Shown: positions 7,278-12,755 of the stretch, piece after piece
Layout of the letters: each line of letters starts with the position of its first letter
How positions within the stretch are numbered: the first letter of the stretch is position 1
Source of the DNA: Thermoprotei archaeon
GTDB lineage: Archaea; Thermoproteota; Thermoprotei_A; Sulfolobales; Fervidicoccaceae
Assembly: GCA_022759165.1 (NCBI GenBank)
Contig: JAEMPT010000106.1
Span: forward strand, 14,440-27,194
Direction: 5' to 3'
Length of the DNA: 12,755 bases
Translations under genes and position numbers: made by a program
Notes under the pieces: model-generated
What the model was told of the DNA's origin: nothing
Databases searched by the model: none
Seen by the model: the letters and a program-made list of their open reading frames with translations, nothing else

Positions 7278-7892
7278 TTAACTCTCCACAACTTCACCAA
7301 AGCTCTCTTTTTCCTGGAATACTCTTGCGACAAAGTAATAAAATTGGGTCTCACCGTCCTTCCAACAATCATACTCAAGACCTGCTTTTAAACAAGTGTT
7401 TTCCAGGAAGGTCTTCTCGTCCCATCCTTCTTCAACAGCAACCTGAGGCAATAATAGCCCTGAAAGGAAGCCTTTTTTGGCCATCAACCCCATTTTTCCT
7501 ATCTTAACGAACTTTAGCCTTTCATCGGGATCCTCTGGCATAGGCTTAAGCTCTGATAGGACTGAGACCTCAAATATTGTAACAGGGTATTCCTTTAAGG
7601 TGAGCGGGGGGAATCTGGGGTCATTGAACGCTGCCTCTCGAGCCACCTCAACCGTGGCCTTTATCAATGGTTCTACATGCGCTATATACCCTATGCACCC
7701 CCTAAGCTCCTTGAACCCTCTTTTCATGATGTATATTGTGACGAAGGGGGCTCCTGGACGCATCAGCTTTGGAGGTGAGTCCTTTATATTCGGTCTTTCC
7801 CCTTTGAATGCTGTTTCAACGCTTTCTCTAGCTTTCCTCACTAAATAAGCTCCTTCTTCGAGAGTGAGTTCCTCGGGTTCAACAGGATTCAA
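7278..7892 (-). CDS. AMMECR1-domain protein
   Basis: Cytoplasmic protein of the AMMECR1 family, conserved in archaea and eukaryotes, whose biochemical role is not established. The hallmark LRGCIG is at residues 63-68, followed by a helix leading to F-N-D-P-R-F-P-P-L and the strand T-I-F-E-V-S-V-L. Length is about 204 aa, typical of archaeal members. The frame extends to a TTG at 7907, but GGTGAGG (7905-7899) lies 8 nt before TTG at 7892, so the shorter form is preferred with moderate certainty; neither start has an ATG. The gene overlaps the end of the Mut7-C gene by 14 bp (29 bp with the longer start), so the two are probably co-transcribed. The cysteine in LRGCIG is conserved in the family and has been proposed to be functional. 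Confidence 0.9.
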   Translation of the reverse strand: MNPVEPEELTLEEGAYLVRKARESVETAFKGERPNIKDSPPKLMRPGAPFVTIYIMKRGFKELRGCIGYIAHVEPLIKATVEVAREAAFNDPRFPPLTLKEYPVTIFEVSVLSELKPMPEDPDERLKFVKIGKMGLMAKKGFLSGLLLPQVAVEEGWDEKTFLENTCLKAGLEYDCWKDGETQFYYFVARVFQEKESFGEVVES

Positions 7893-8355
7893 CTCTTGCC
7901 TCACCAAGCGTCCTTTTTATAGTAGACATATGTCTTCCTACCCAATAAATCATTCCACAGTTTTTGCACACATAATATGTCCTTTCCTTTTTGTAGCCAT
8001 ACGAAATAGGAGGGTTTTGAGTTGGTACGAGCTCACCGTTGCATAAAGGACATCTGGAACTAACAGGATCGAAGTTAAGTTCAATGAGGCCAATATCCTT
8101 TAGACATGAGAGCAGCCTGCTCGTCGACATTGATCTATTGAAGCAAACAATGGGGATGTTTAAGTCTATTGCTTTTTTACATAGTCCTCTATCCCTTGAA
8201 ACTACCGTCCTAGTTTCTTCAAGGCACTTGCTGAGTATTTCCTCATCCTCTACATCCTTAAAGTATAGAGTATCGTAGCCCAATAGCCTCAGATATCGCG
8301 CTAGTTTGCCTAGCATGGCATCTACGCAGAACTTGGGCTTTGGACTAGAAGCCAA
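7879..8355 (-). CDS. Mut7-C RNase (PIN-like) domain protein with zinc ribbon
   Basis: Predicted small RNase of the Mut7-C family (COG1656). Residues 8-90 form the PIN-like domain, beginning FCVDAMLGKLARYLRLLGYD with acidic D12 and continuing through the S-R-D55-R-G-L segment, which carries further candidate metal-binding acidic residues. Residues 102-133 form a zinc ribbon from C102-x2-C105 and C130-x2-C133, followed by the family ending Y-W-x-G-x-H-x3-I (137-146). The length of 158 aa is normal. The start is TTG at 8355, preceded by GGGGTCTG; no ATG is available nearby. TTTATCTA at 8381-8388 may be the promoter, placing transcription start a few bases before the TTG. It is followed by the overlapping AMMECR1 gene. 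RNA substrates are not known. Confidence 0.88.
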   Translation of the reverse strand: MASSPKPKFCVDAMLGKLARYLRLLGYDTLYFKDVEDEEILSKCLEETRTVVSRDRGLCKKAIDLNIPIVCFNRSMSTSRLLSCLKDIGLIELNFDPVSSRCPLCNGELVPTQNPPISYGYKKERTYYVCKNCGMIYWVGRHMSTIKRTLGEARVESC

Positions 8356-8380
8356 ATGTCCAGACCCCTTTCGTAAAACT

Positions 8381-8388
8381 TAGATAAA
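8381..8388 (-). promoter_or_regulatory. Possible TATA element of the Mut7-C/AMMECR1 pair
   Basis: TTTATCTA on the minus strand, about 27-33 nt before the TTG at 8355. It lies after the T-run that probably ends the CBS operon, consistent with a separate transcription unit. Confidence 0.35.
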
Positions 8389-8426
8389 GAGCAAAAATAT
8401 TACTTTCTATTAAAGGAATGGGATTT

Positions 8427-8432
8427 AAAAAA
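8427..8432 (-). terminator. Poly-T terminator after the CBS operon
   Basis: Six T on the minus strand within TCCTCTTTTTTAAAT, starting 8 nt after the stop of the last CBS gene. This probably separates the CBS operon from Mut7-C/AMMECR1. Confidence 0.5.
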
Positions 8433-8439
8433 GAGGAAC

Positions 8440-9261
8440 TTACAATTTGGCGGACGATACTTGAGATACTAGGTTTTCAGCAGTTATCAGCCCGAGAATA
8501 CCTTTTTCTTTGCTCACAACCACAACCCCCGGCTTTCGGTTTTCAATCATTAGTTTAGCAGCCTTTTCCAAGGGATCTTCTGGCTCAACCAACAGCGGAG
8601 GCCTGAACATTATATCCTCCACATAAATTTCCCTTTTGACCCTTTTCCTGCTAGATTCACTCACGGCGTCATGATATACAAATAGAGCATCAGCTATTTC
8701 ACTGACTGTAACTATTCCAATTATCTTACCGTTATTAGAATCAATAACGGGCAACAAAACGATGTTATTTTTCAAAAATTCCTCTCTCAGTTTAACTAGC
8801 CTGTCACCGATATGGGAAACTTTTGGAAGTGGCGTCATCACGTCATTGGCTGTCAATCCTGATTTATCGAGGAAAGCTTTCGCAAAATCGATTTTATGCA
8901 GAAGGGCAACTATCTCATCCTCTCTCCCAAGGGGAAGTGATCCTATACCTTTTGACATCATTAAGTTAGCAGCTTCAGCCAAAGTTATATCATTTGTAGC
9001 CATGTAAAGAGGGTGTACCATGAAACTCGATACATGGAGAGTTGATGCGCTCACCCTTCTGGTGCGTTCTACCATCAGCTTACCTAACACATCCCTCTTC
9101 GTCATTATCCCTACGAAGATTTTATCATCTGTTACCAGGACCCTGTCGGAACGGTACTTTTCCATGAGCTTAAACGCGTGAGAGAGCGTGTCATCTTTAT
9201 CCGTAAATGGAAAGTCCCTCTCCGCGAAGTCGATTGCTGGCTTTAAGGATCTCTTTTCCAA
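8440..9261 (-). CDS. Four-motif CBS protein (fourth of the array)
   Basis: Soluble protein of 273 aa made almost wholly of four CBS motifs, at about 12-66, 76-131, 138-195 and 213-268. CBS motifs pair into Bateman modules that commonly bind adenine nucleotides (AMP, ATP, SAM). The S/T-x-x-D ribose-binding signature is intact in the first motif (TKRD); the others read HKID, TVSE and TAEN, so at most one or two good ligand sites are expected. No enzyme or transporter domain is fused. The start is TTG, 16 nt after the upstream CBS stop, with GGGGGT 8 nt ahead. An ATG at 9268-9266 is out of frame. It is last in its transcription unit, followed by a T-run. Ligand and partner are unknown. Confidence 0.87.
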   Translation of the reverse strand: MEKRSLKPAIDFAERDFPFTDKDDTLSHAFKLMEKYRSDRVLVTDDKIFVGIMTKRDVLGKLMVERTRRVSASTLHVSSFMVHPLYMATNDITLAEAANLMMSKGIGSLPLGREDEIVALLHKIDFAKAFLDKSGLTANDVMTPLPKVSHIGDRLVKLREEFLKNNIVLLPVIDSNNGKIIGIVTVSEIADALFVYHDAVSESSRKRVKREIYVEDIMFRPPLLVEPEDPLEKAAKLMIENRKPGVVVVSKEKGILGLITAENLVSQVSSAKL

Positions 9262-9277
9262 TTCATTCGACCCCCTA

Positions 9278-10123
9278 TTACATCTTAGAGAGCGCTAAAG
9301 TAATTTCATGCTTCGTTATTATCCCCACTGGTTTATCACCATCATGTCTAAGTACTGGGAGGCAGCCTATCTTTTCATCGGACATTAGTTTGGCCGCATC
9401 AGCCGCGTCCTCCTCTGGGTAAGAGGTTTTTGGGTTAGCGGTCATTATATCCAAGGCTAGCGGAACGAGGTAATATCTAACCCCGCCCGTTCTTCCTTTT
9501 TCAAGCAATTCGTCTTTCTTAATATACTTCATTTCCATAGAGAAGATAGCTGGATTTACGAAGACTAGGTCCCTCTTTGCGATGACTCCCACTAGCCTTT
9601 CCCCGTCTACCACTAATACTTTGAAGTAAGGCTTTTCTCCTATTTTATCGATAACTGCAGTGATCGGCGAGAAGGGAGTGACTTTGGGAGGTTCTTCGTC
9701 CATCAGCTCCTCTACTTTGTGCTCATCGCGGTAGTTTTCCGCATATCCTCTAACTAAGTCTGTTCTCTTTATGATGCCGACGAGTTTCCCTCCATTGTCC
9801 AGTACAGGCAAAGTGCTAATTTGGTTCTTCAACATAATTCTAGCAGCATCTATTATTGAGCTTGTCATCCTTATTGTTATTGGCTTCTCGCTCATTATTT
9901 CCCTTACAACTATCTCATTCCAAGGCCTTCTAGCCAAATCGGCTCTGCTCATCGTCCTAATGAAGTCCGTAGTGGTAACTACCCCGATTGGTTCTTCGCC
10001 CTCTACAACTATGAGGCTGCTGATTTTATTTCTCAGCATAAGGTTTCTAGCGTATGAAAGTGTATCCGACGGTGAAATTACGATTACAGGAGAAGACATG
10101 TAATCCATTACTTTAGGAGGCAT
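9278..10123 (-). CDS. Four-motif CBS protein (third of the array)
   Basis: CBS-only protein of 281 aa with motifs at about 5-58, 73-127, 136-190 and 223-279. The first motif has the full ribose-site signature (GVVTTTD). The others read KRTD, AKRD and TKHE, missing one key position each. The third motif is less regular, and a 30-residue linker containing a charged E-M-K-Y-I-K-K-D-E-L-L-E-K segment precedes the fourth. No signal peptide or membrane helix is present. The ATG start is firmly set by GGTGA at 10132-10128, 4 nt upstream. A gap of 22 nt follows the previous CBS stop, consistent with one operon. Function is inferred as nucleotide sensing or regulation; the regulated partner is not in this window. 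Confidence 0.88.
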   Translation of the reverse strand: MPPKVMDYMSSPVIVISPSDTLSYARNLMLRNKISSLIVVEGEEPIGVVTTTDFIRTMSRADLARRPWNEIVVREIMSEKPITIRMTSSIIDAARIMLKNQISTLPVLDNGGKLVGIIKRTDLVRGYAENYRDEHKVEELMDEEPPKVTPFSPITAVIDKIGEKPYFKVLVVDGERLVGVIAKRDLVFVNPAIFSMEMKYIKKDELLEKGRTGGVRYYLVPLALDIMTANPKTSYPEEDAADAAKLMSDEKIGCLPVLRHDGDKPVGIITKHEITLALSKM

Positions 10124-10145
10124 GAGTTCACCCCATATCGAGTTT

Positions 10146-11066
10146 TCATTTCACAGGAAAGGATAGCGCGTAAAAAACGTCATGCTCAGTGATCATGCCG
10201 ATCTCCTCGGAACCGTTAGATACCAACGCAGTGCTAGTACCAGCATTCAGCATTTCCCTAGCAGCTTCCCCAACATCCATGGTTTCAGGCAATTTAAGCG
10301 TACTAAATGATGTTACTTCTCTTACCTGCGCGGAGTTTGCTTCTGTCAGGTATCCTTTTTTTACCCAACGGTATACCTCATTTGATGAAAAGTATTCGAT
10401 AATCCTCTTGACGCCAACGCTCCCGACTATTTGCTCTACCTCATTCCTCACGTAGATCTGCCTTATACCTAGGGAAACTATCTTTCTCATGGCTTCTATT
10501 ATGGGATCGTAAGTATGAATTGAAATAATTGGAGATGATAACTCTCCCACGGTTACACCAGTCCTTTTTTCAACCAGGAGCTCGACGATGTCATGTTCAG
10601 ATATAACCCCGAAAACTCTTCCGTCTTTATGGAGGACAGGGAGAATAGAGACCCTGTTCTGAATCATCTTTTCTATGACCTCGTTTAGTTTTGAATTCGT
10701 ATACACGAAGGGATAGTTCTTCTCCGCTATGCTCTTAACAGGCTCTTCTAAGCATTTAAAGAAGTTCCCCTCATATCTATTTATCACTATATTGTAAAGT
10801 TCTCCTCCACCCATGTAATCAAGGATGTTTTCGGCCAGGAGGATGCCTTCGTATGTTTCTCCTCGAGAGATCACTAAGCTCCTAACCTTCTCGGTATTCA
10901 TCTTAGCTAGGGCCTCTTTTATCGGAGTCGACTGAGAAACGCCTATGGCTGGTTTCCTCGCCAGCCTCTCCATGTCGCCCTCCACTCTGTAAATTCTGTC
11001 AGAAAAGTTAGGCTTTCCGTCGCTCCTCAGTGCCCTATAGCCTTCGAACCTTCGAGAGGATCCCAT
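10146..11066 (-). CDS. Four-motif CBS protein with N-terminal extension (second of the array)
   Basis: 306 aa, the longest of the array. A basic/charged extension of about 32 residues containing F-E-G-Y-R-A-L-R-S-D-G-K precedes CBS motifs at about 33-85, 109-163, 171-226 and 247-302. Two motifs keep S/T-x-x-D (SEHD in the second, TEHD in the fourth), while the first (LAEN) and third (GVKR) have lost it. This suggests one ligand site per Bateman pair. The ATG start is preceded by GAGGTAGATGA, and only 3 nt separate it from the stop of the first CBS gene, so the two are translationally linked. The extension could contact a partner or nucleic acid, but nothing identifies it. Confidence 0.87.
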   Translation of the reverse strand: MGSSRRFEGYRALRSDGKPNFSDRIYRVEGDMERLARKPAIGVSQSTPIKEALAKMNTEKVRSLVISRGETYEGILLAENILDYMGGGELYNIVINRYEGNFFKCLEEPVKSIAEKNYPFVYTNSKLNEVIEKMIQNRVSILPVLHKDGRVFGVISEHDIVELLVEKRTGVTVGELSSPIISIHTYDPIIEAMRKIVSLGIRQIYVRNEVEQIVGSVGVKRIIEYFSSNEVYRWVKKGYLTEANSAQVREVTSFSTLKLPETMDVGEAAREMLNAGTSTALVSNGSEEIGMITEHDVFYALSFPVK

Positions 11067-11069
11067 TTT

Positions 11070-11888
11070 TCATCTACCTCTTTTCATATTAAGAAAAAAT
11101 TTCAATATATCTTCTCTATCAATTACTCCTACTAATTTTCCTCCTTCAACGATGTAAACCCTGCCTATGTCCCTCTTAAGCATTAGTTCTACGGCTTCTG
11201 AAAGCTGAGCATTATACGATAAAGACAGCGGGGGGGTGGTCATAGCATCTTTTATCAGTATTTTTCTTGGAGGCGAAGAAGATTCAAGTACCGGTCGGGT
11301 ATATCCCTTTTTAAGCAAGTCATGCTGAGTGATGACGCCTTTCAAGATTAATTTTTTATTTACTACAGGAAAACCCGCATATTTATGCTTAAGCATTAGG
11401 TACCATACCCTAGCAATTTCATCGTCTTCGTAAACATATACGGGGTCAGGTGTATAAATTCCCATGATAGGGGTTGATAGCTCATCCTTCATTTCTTCTG
11501 AGAAGTATCGCATACCCCCTTCCAATCCAAGTATGCCCTTGAATTCTCCGTTCTTATTTTCTACAATTGAGTACCATTCCCCAGCCGTAACCATCTGCCT
11601 TAATGTATCCGCGATATCAGCATCCTCTTGTACAGAAATGAAATCCTTGCTCATTATGTCATTAACTAGTAGGGTAGACTTTGTTGAAGATATATTGAAA
11701 AGGTCGATTCTATGAACGACCCCCGCGACTTTACTCTTCGATTCATCTTCAAATACGGGAATCATCCTTAGACCTGTATCCCTAATTATCTCTCTAGCTC
11801 TTAACGCCTTGTCTTGCTTTGTGAGAAGAGGGACGTTTTTTATAGCGTATTTTAGAAGTGATTTGTTAGAAGTTCCTATGAGGATCAC
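11070..11888 (-). CDS. Four-motif CBS protein (first of the array, unusual start)
   Basis: CBS-only protein of up to 272 aa and the promoter-proximal gene of the array. Motifs lie at about 11-72, 75-135, 140-197 and 212-270. Only the third has the S/T-x-x-D signature (TQHD). The second is degenerate (GLEG) and has a W-Y in place of the usual hydrophobic core, so it may not bind nucleotide. The coordinate given uses GTG at 11888, but that GTG lies inside a perfect ribosome-binding site, AGGTGATCCT (11890-11881). No ATG, GTG or TTG follows until residue 42, inside the first CBS motif. An in-frame ATA at 11879-11877 sits at the spacing used by the other genes, so real translation may begin there. 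Confidence 0.85.
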   Translation of the reverse strand: MILIGTSNKSLLKYAIKNVPLLTKQDKALRAREIIRDTGLRMIPVFEDESKSKVAGVVHRIDLFNISSTKSTLLVNDIMSKDFISVQEDADIADTLRQMVTAGEWYSIVENKNGEFKGILGLEGGMRYFSEEMKDELSTPIMGIYTPDPVYVYEDDEIARVWYLMLKHKYAGFPVVNKKLILKGVITQHDLLKKGYTRPVLESSSPPRKILIKDAMTTPPLSLSYNAQLSEAVELMLKRDIGRVYIVEGGKLVGVIDREDILKFFLNMKRGR

Positions 11889-11890
11889 CT
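11881..11890 (-). promoter_or_regulatory. Perfect Shine-Dalgarno site of the CBS operon
   Basis: AGGTGATCCT on the minus strand matches the complement of the archaeal 16S rRNA 3' end over 10 nt. The first G of GGTGA is 10 nt before an in-frame ATA at 11879. In neighbouring genes this distance to a canonical start is 9-11 nt. Confidence 0.7.
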
Positions 11891-11928
11891 ATCCTATCTA
11901 AATATTAATACCGAGATTCTATAAAAAC

Positions 11929-11936
11929 ATTTTATA
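11929..11936 (-). promoter_or_regulatory. TATA box of the CBS operon
   Basis: CGG-TATAAAAT on the minus strand, a near-consensus TATA box. Transcription would begin around 11905-11908, giving a short leader of about 20 nt that carries the AGGTGATCCT ribosome-binding site. Confidence 0.55.
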
Positions 11937-12096
11937 CCGAAAAGGGCTAGCACCTTAATATGAAGGAAGATTTAAGTCCACTAAAAGTGAAGAAAAGCTT
12001 TTTAAGGTTTCTATCTTAACTCTCCTCGATAATGAAGCAAGTAATAATAGTAATCGCACTAGAGCATAATAGCTACTGACGAGAATATTGATGATT

Positions 12097-12116
12097 ATCC
12101 GATCGGATGCATATGC
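12097..12116. repeat. Adjacent palindromes, candidate operator
   Basis: A perfect 12-bp palindrome ATCCGATCGGAT (12097-12108) is directly followed by the 8-bp palindrome GCATATGC (12109-12116). CGGATGCA (12104-12111) also forms an imperfect inverted repeat (7 of 8) with TGCATCGG (12129-12136). The group lies 30-50 bp upstream of the TATA-like element of the two-motif CBS gene, where a regulator could bind. This is inference from symmetry only. Confidence 0.35.
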
Positions 12117-12134
12117 CTCCCTTTCCATTGCATC

Positions 12135-12144
12135 GGTTTAAACC
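12135..12144. repeat. 10-bp palindrome GGTTTAAACC
   Basis: A perfect palindrome abutting the TATA-like AAATATATG. Its position next to the promoter is suggestive of an operator or BRE-overlapping site, but unproven. Confidence 0.3.
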
Positions 12145-12153
12145 AAATATATG
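12145..12153 (+). promoter_or_regulatory. Possible TATA element of the two-motif CBS gene
   Basis: The stretch CAAATATATG at and just before this site resembles a TATA box. A start about 25 nt downstream (about 12175) gives a leader of roughly 45 nt with AAGGTG before the TTG. AT-rich sequence at 12187-12200 is an alternative. Confidence 0.35.
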
Positions 12154-12220
12154 CGGAATTCAGTCCCCAGGAATATGAAGATAAGAATAAATTAATTTCA
12201 AATAACAAGGTGTAAGGGAT

Positions 12221-12661
12221 TTGACCACAACAAAAGGAGTCACCGTGGATGAGTTAATGAGCCCAAATGTAGTGATGGCAGGACCAGATGACCCTCTCGA
12301 GAAAATCGTAAGCCTTATGCTAGAAAATCAAGTTGGAAGCGTTGTTATAGTAAACGATAAAGGGGTAATACTGGGCATCATAACAGAAAGGGATCTCATT
12401 GAAAAAGTTCTTGGGAAAAAGCTAAACTTGTTGAATTTGAAAGCCAAAGATATTATGACCGCACCGGTAATTTACATAGAACCAGAGACACCTGTAGAAA
12501 AAGCTGCGGAAATAATGCAAAGTAAGGGGATCGGCCATCTTCCTATCGTTAAGAGAGGTAGAGTTGTAGGAATCATAGCTGAGGGGGATATAATATCGCT
12601 TGCTCCCGAATATCTTCAACTATTGCAAATAAAAAGAAGTGGGAAAAAGAAAAGAGCTTAG
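12221..12661 (+). CDS. Two-motif CBS protein (single Bateman module)
   Basis: Compact 146-aa protein with CBS motifs at about 9-65 and 74-127 forming one Bateman module, then a basic tail ending K-R-S-G-K-K-K-R-A. The first motif has an intact ribose-site signature (GIITERD); the second reads GIIAEGD and lacks the S/T. Proteins of this shape dimerise and bind adenine nucleotides or SAM, and some act as regulators of unlinked partners. The basic tail could favour nucleic-acid contact, but this is speculative. TTG start, with AGGTG at 12208-12212 and 8 nt of spacing. It is transcribed away from the four-gene CBS array, across a 332-bp gap. A T-run follows the stop. Confidence 0.88.
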   Translation: MTTTKGVTVDELMSPNVVMAGPDDPLEKIVSLMLENQVGSVVIVNDKGVILGIITERDLIEKVLGKKLNLLNLKAKDIMTAPVIYIEPETPVEKAAEIMQSKGIGHLPIVKRGRVVGIIAEGDIISLAPEYLQLLQIKRSGKKKRA

Positions 12662-12690
12662 AAGTCTCAATCAGTTCTCCTTCATAGATC

Positions 12691-12696
12691 TTTTTT
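12691..12696 (+). terminator. Poly-T terminator after the two-motif CBS gene
   Basis: Six T in GATCTTTTTTGTCG, about 30 nt after the stop, suitable as an archaeal intrinsic terminator. The remaining bases to the window end show no gene. Confidence 0.5.
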
Positions 12697-12755
12697 GTCG
12701 AAGAAAATCGATATTTCTTATTTACGGTATGATCTCTCCATGTGCAAAATTTTGT

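Larger units (their letters stand above)
11889..12220. other. Divergent intergenic region between the CBS loci
   Basis: These 332 bases hold the promoters of both CBS units and a group of palindromes. Two tiny frames (11960-12019 and 12032-12079) have no ribosome-binding site and are not called. No tRNA is seen. Origin-type repeats were looked for and not found. Confidence 0.5.

Noticed and set aside
11960..12079. Two tiny plus-strand frames (19 and 15 codons) in the CBS intergenic gap
   Set aside because: Neither has a ribosome-binding site, and both are within random expectation.
12032..12116. Second possible C/D sRNA around TTGATGA near 12089 and CTGA near 12075
   Set aside because: Box order and spacing are wrong; there is no good C box upstream or D box downstream.
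12097..12144. Replication-origin element suggested by clustered palindromes
   Set aside because: No origin recognition box repeats, no long AT-rich unwinding tract, and no cdc6/orc gene nearby.

Overview
The window is archaeal chromosomal DNA, probably from a thermophilic member of the Thermoproteota (TACK) side. The genus cannot be named from the sequence. The evidence is a family-4 [4Fe-4S] uracil-DNA glycosylase, an ATP-dependent replicative-type DNA ligase, a Mut7-C/zinc-ribbon protein, an AMMECR1 protein, an archaeal secreted Lon-fold serine protease, TATA-box promoters, GGTGA ribosome-binding sites 9-11 nt before starts, and frequent TTG starts. No transposon, CRISPR array, tRNA or rRNA was seen. 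All 13 genes look intact.

Layout. (1) 91-2575 (+): a tightly packed operon of a calcineurin-like phosphoesterase, a dolichol-phosphate glycosyltransferase fused to a GtrA membrane domain, and a family-4 UDG. (2) 2546-4333 (-): a signal-peptide-bearing, membrane-anchored Lon-fold protease rich in N-glycosylation sequons, overlapping the UDG tail by 30 bp. (3) 4556-5014 (+): a divergent small coiled-coil protein of unknown function. (4) 5015-5329: an intergenic gap. (5) 5330-7150 (-): DNA ligase. (6) About 7201-7266 (+): a candidate box C/D guide sRNA in the gap before AMMECR1. (7) 7278-8355 (-): AMMECR1 and the Mut7-C RNase-domain protein, overlapping and co-directional. (8) 8440-11888 (-): four consecutive proteins made only of CBS domains, four motifs each. 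(9) 11889-12220: a divergent regulatory gap with palindromes. (10) 12221-12661 (+): a fifth, two-motif CBS protein.

The housekeeping part (UDG, ligase, guide-RNA candidate, Mut7-C) fits DNA repair and RNA metabolism. The glycosyltransferase would supply dolichol-linked sugar for N-glycosylation, and the neighbouring protease is a plausible client with 15 sequons. The most distinctive feature is the CBS array: 16 CBS motifs in one transcription unit plus 2 in a divergent gene, with no fused or obvious neighbouring enzyme or transporter. Only about six of the 18 motifs keep the S/T-x-x-D nucleotide-binding signature, so a multi-subunit adenine-nucleotide sensor or scaffold is a reasonable but unproven inference. 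Its first gene also has an unusual start: a perfect 10-nt Shine-Dalgarno sequence followed, at the right distance, by ATA rather than ATG, GTG or TTG.
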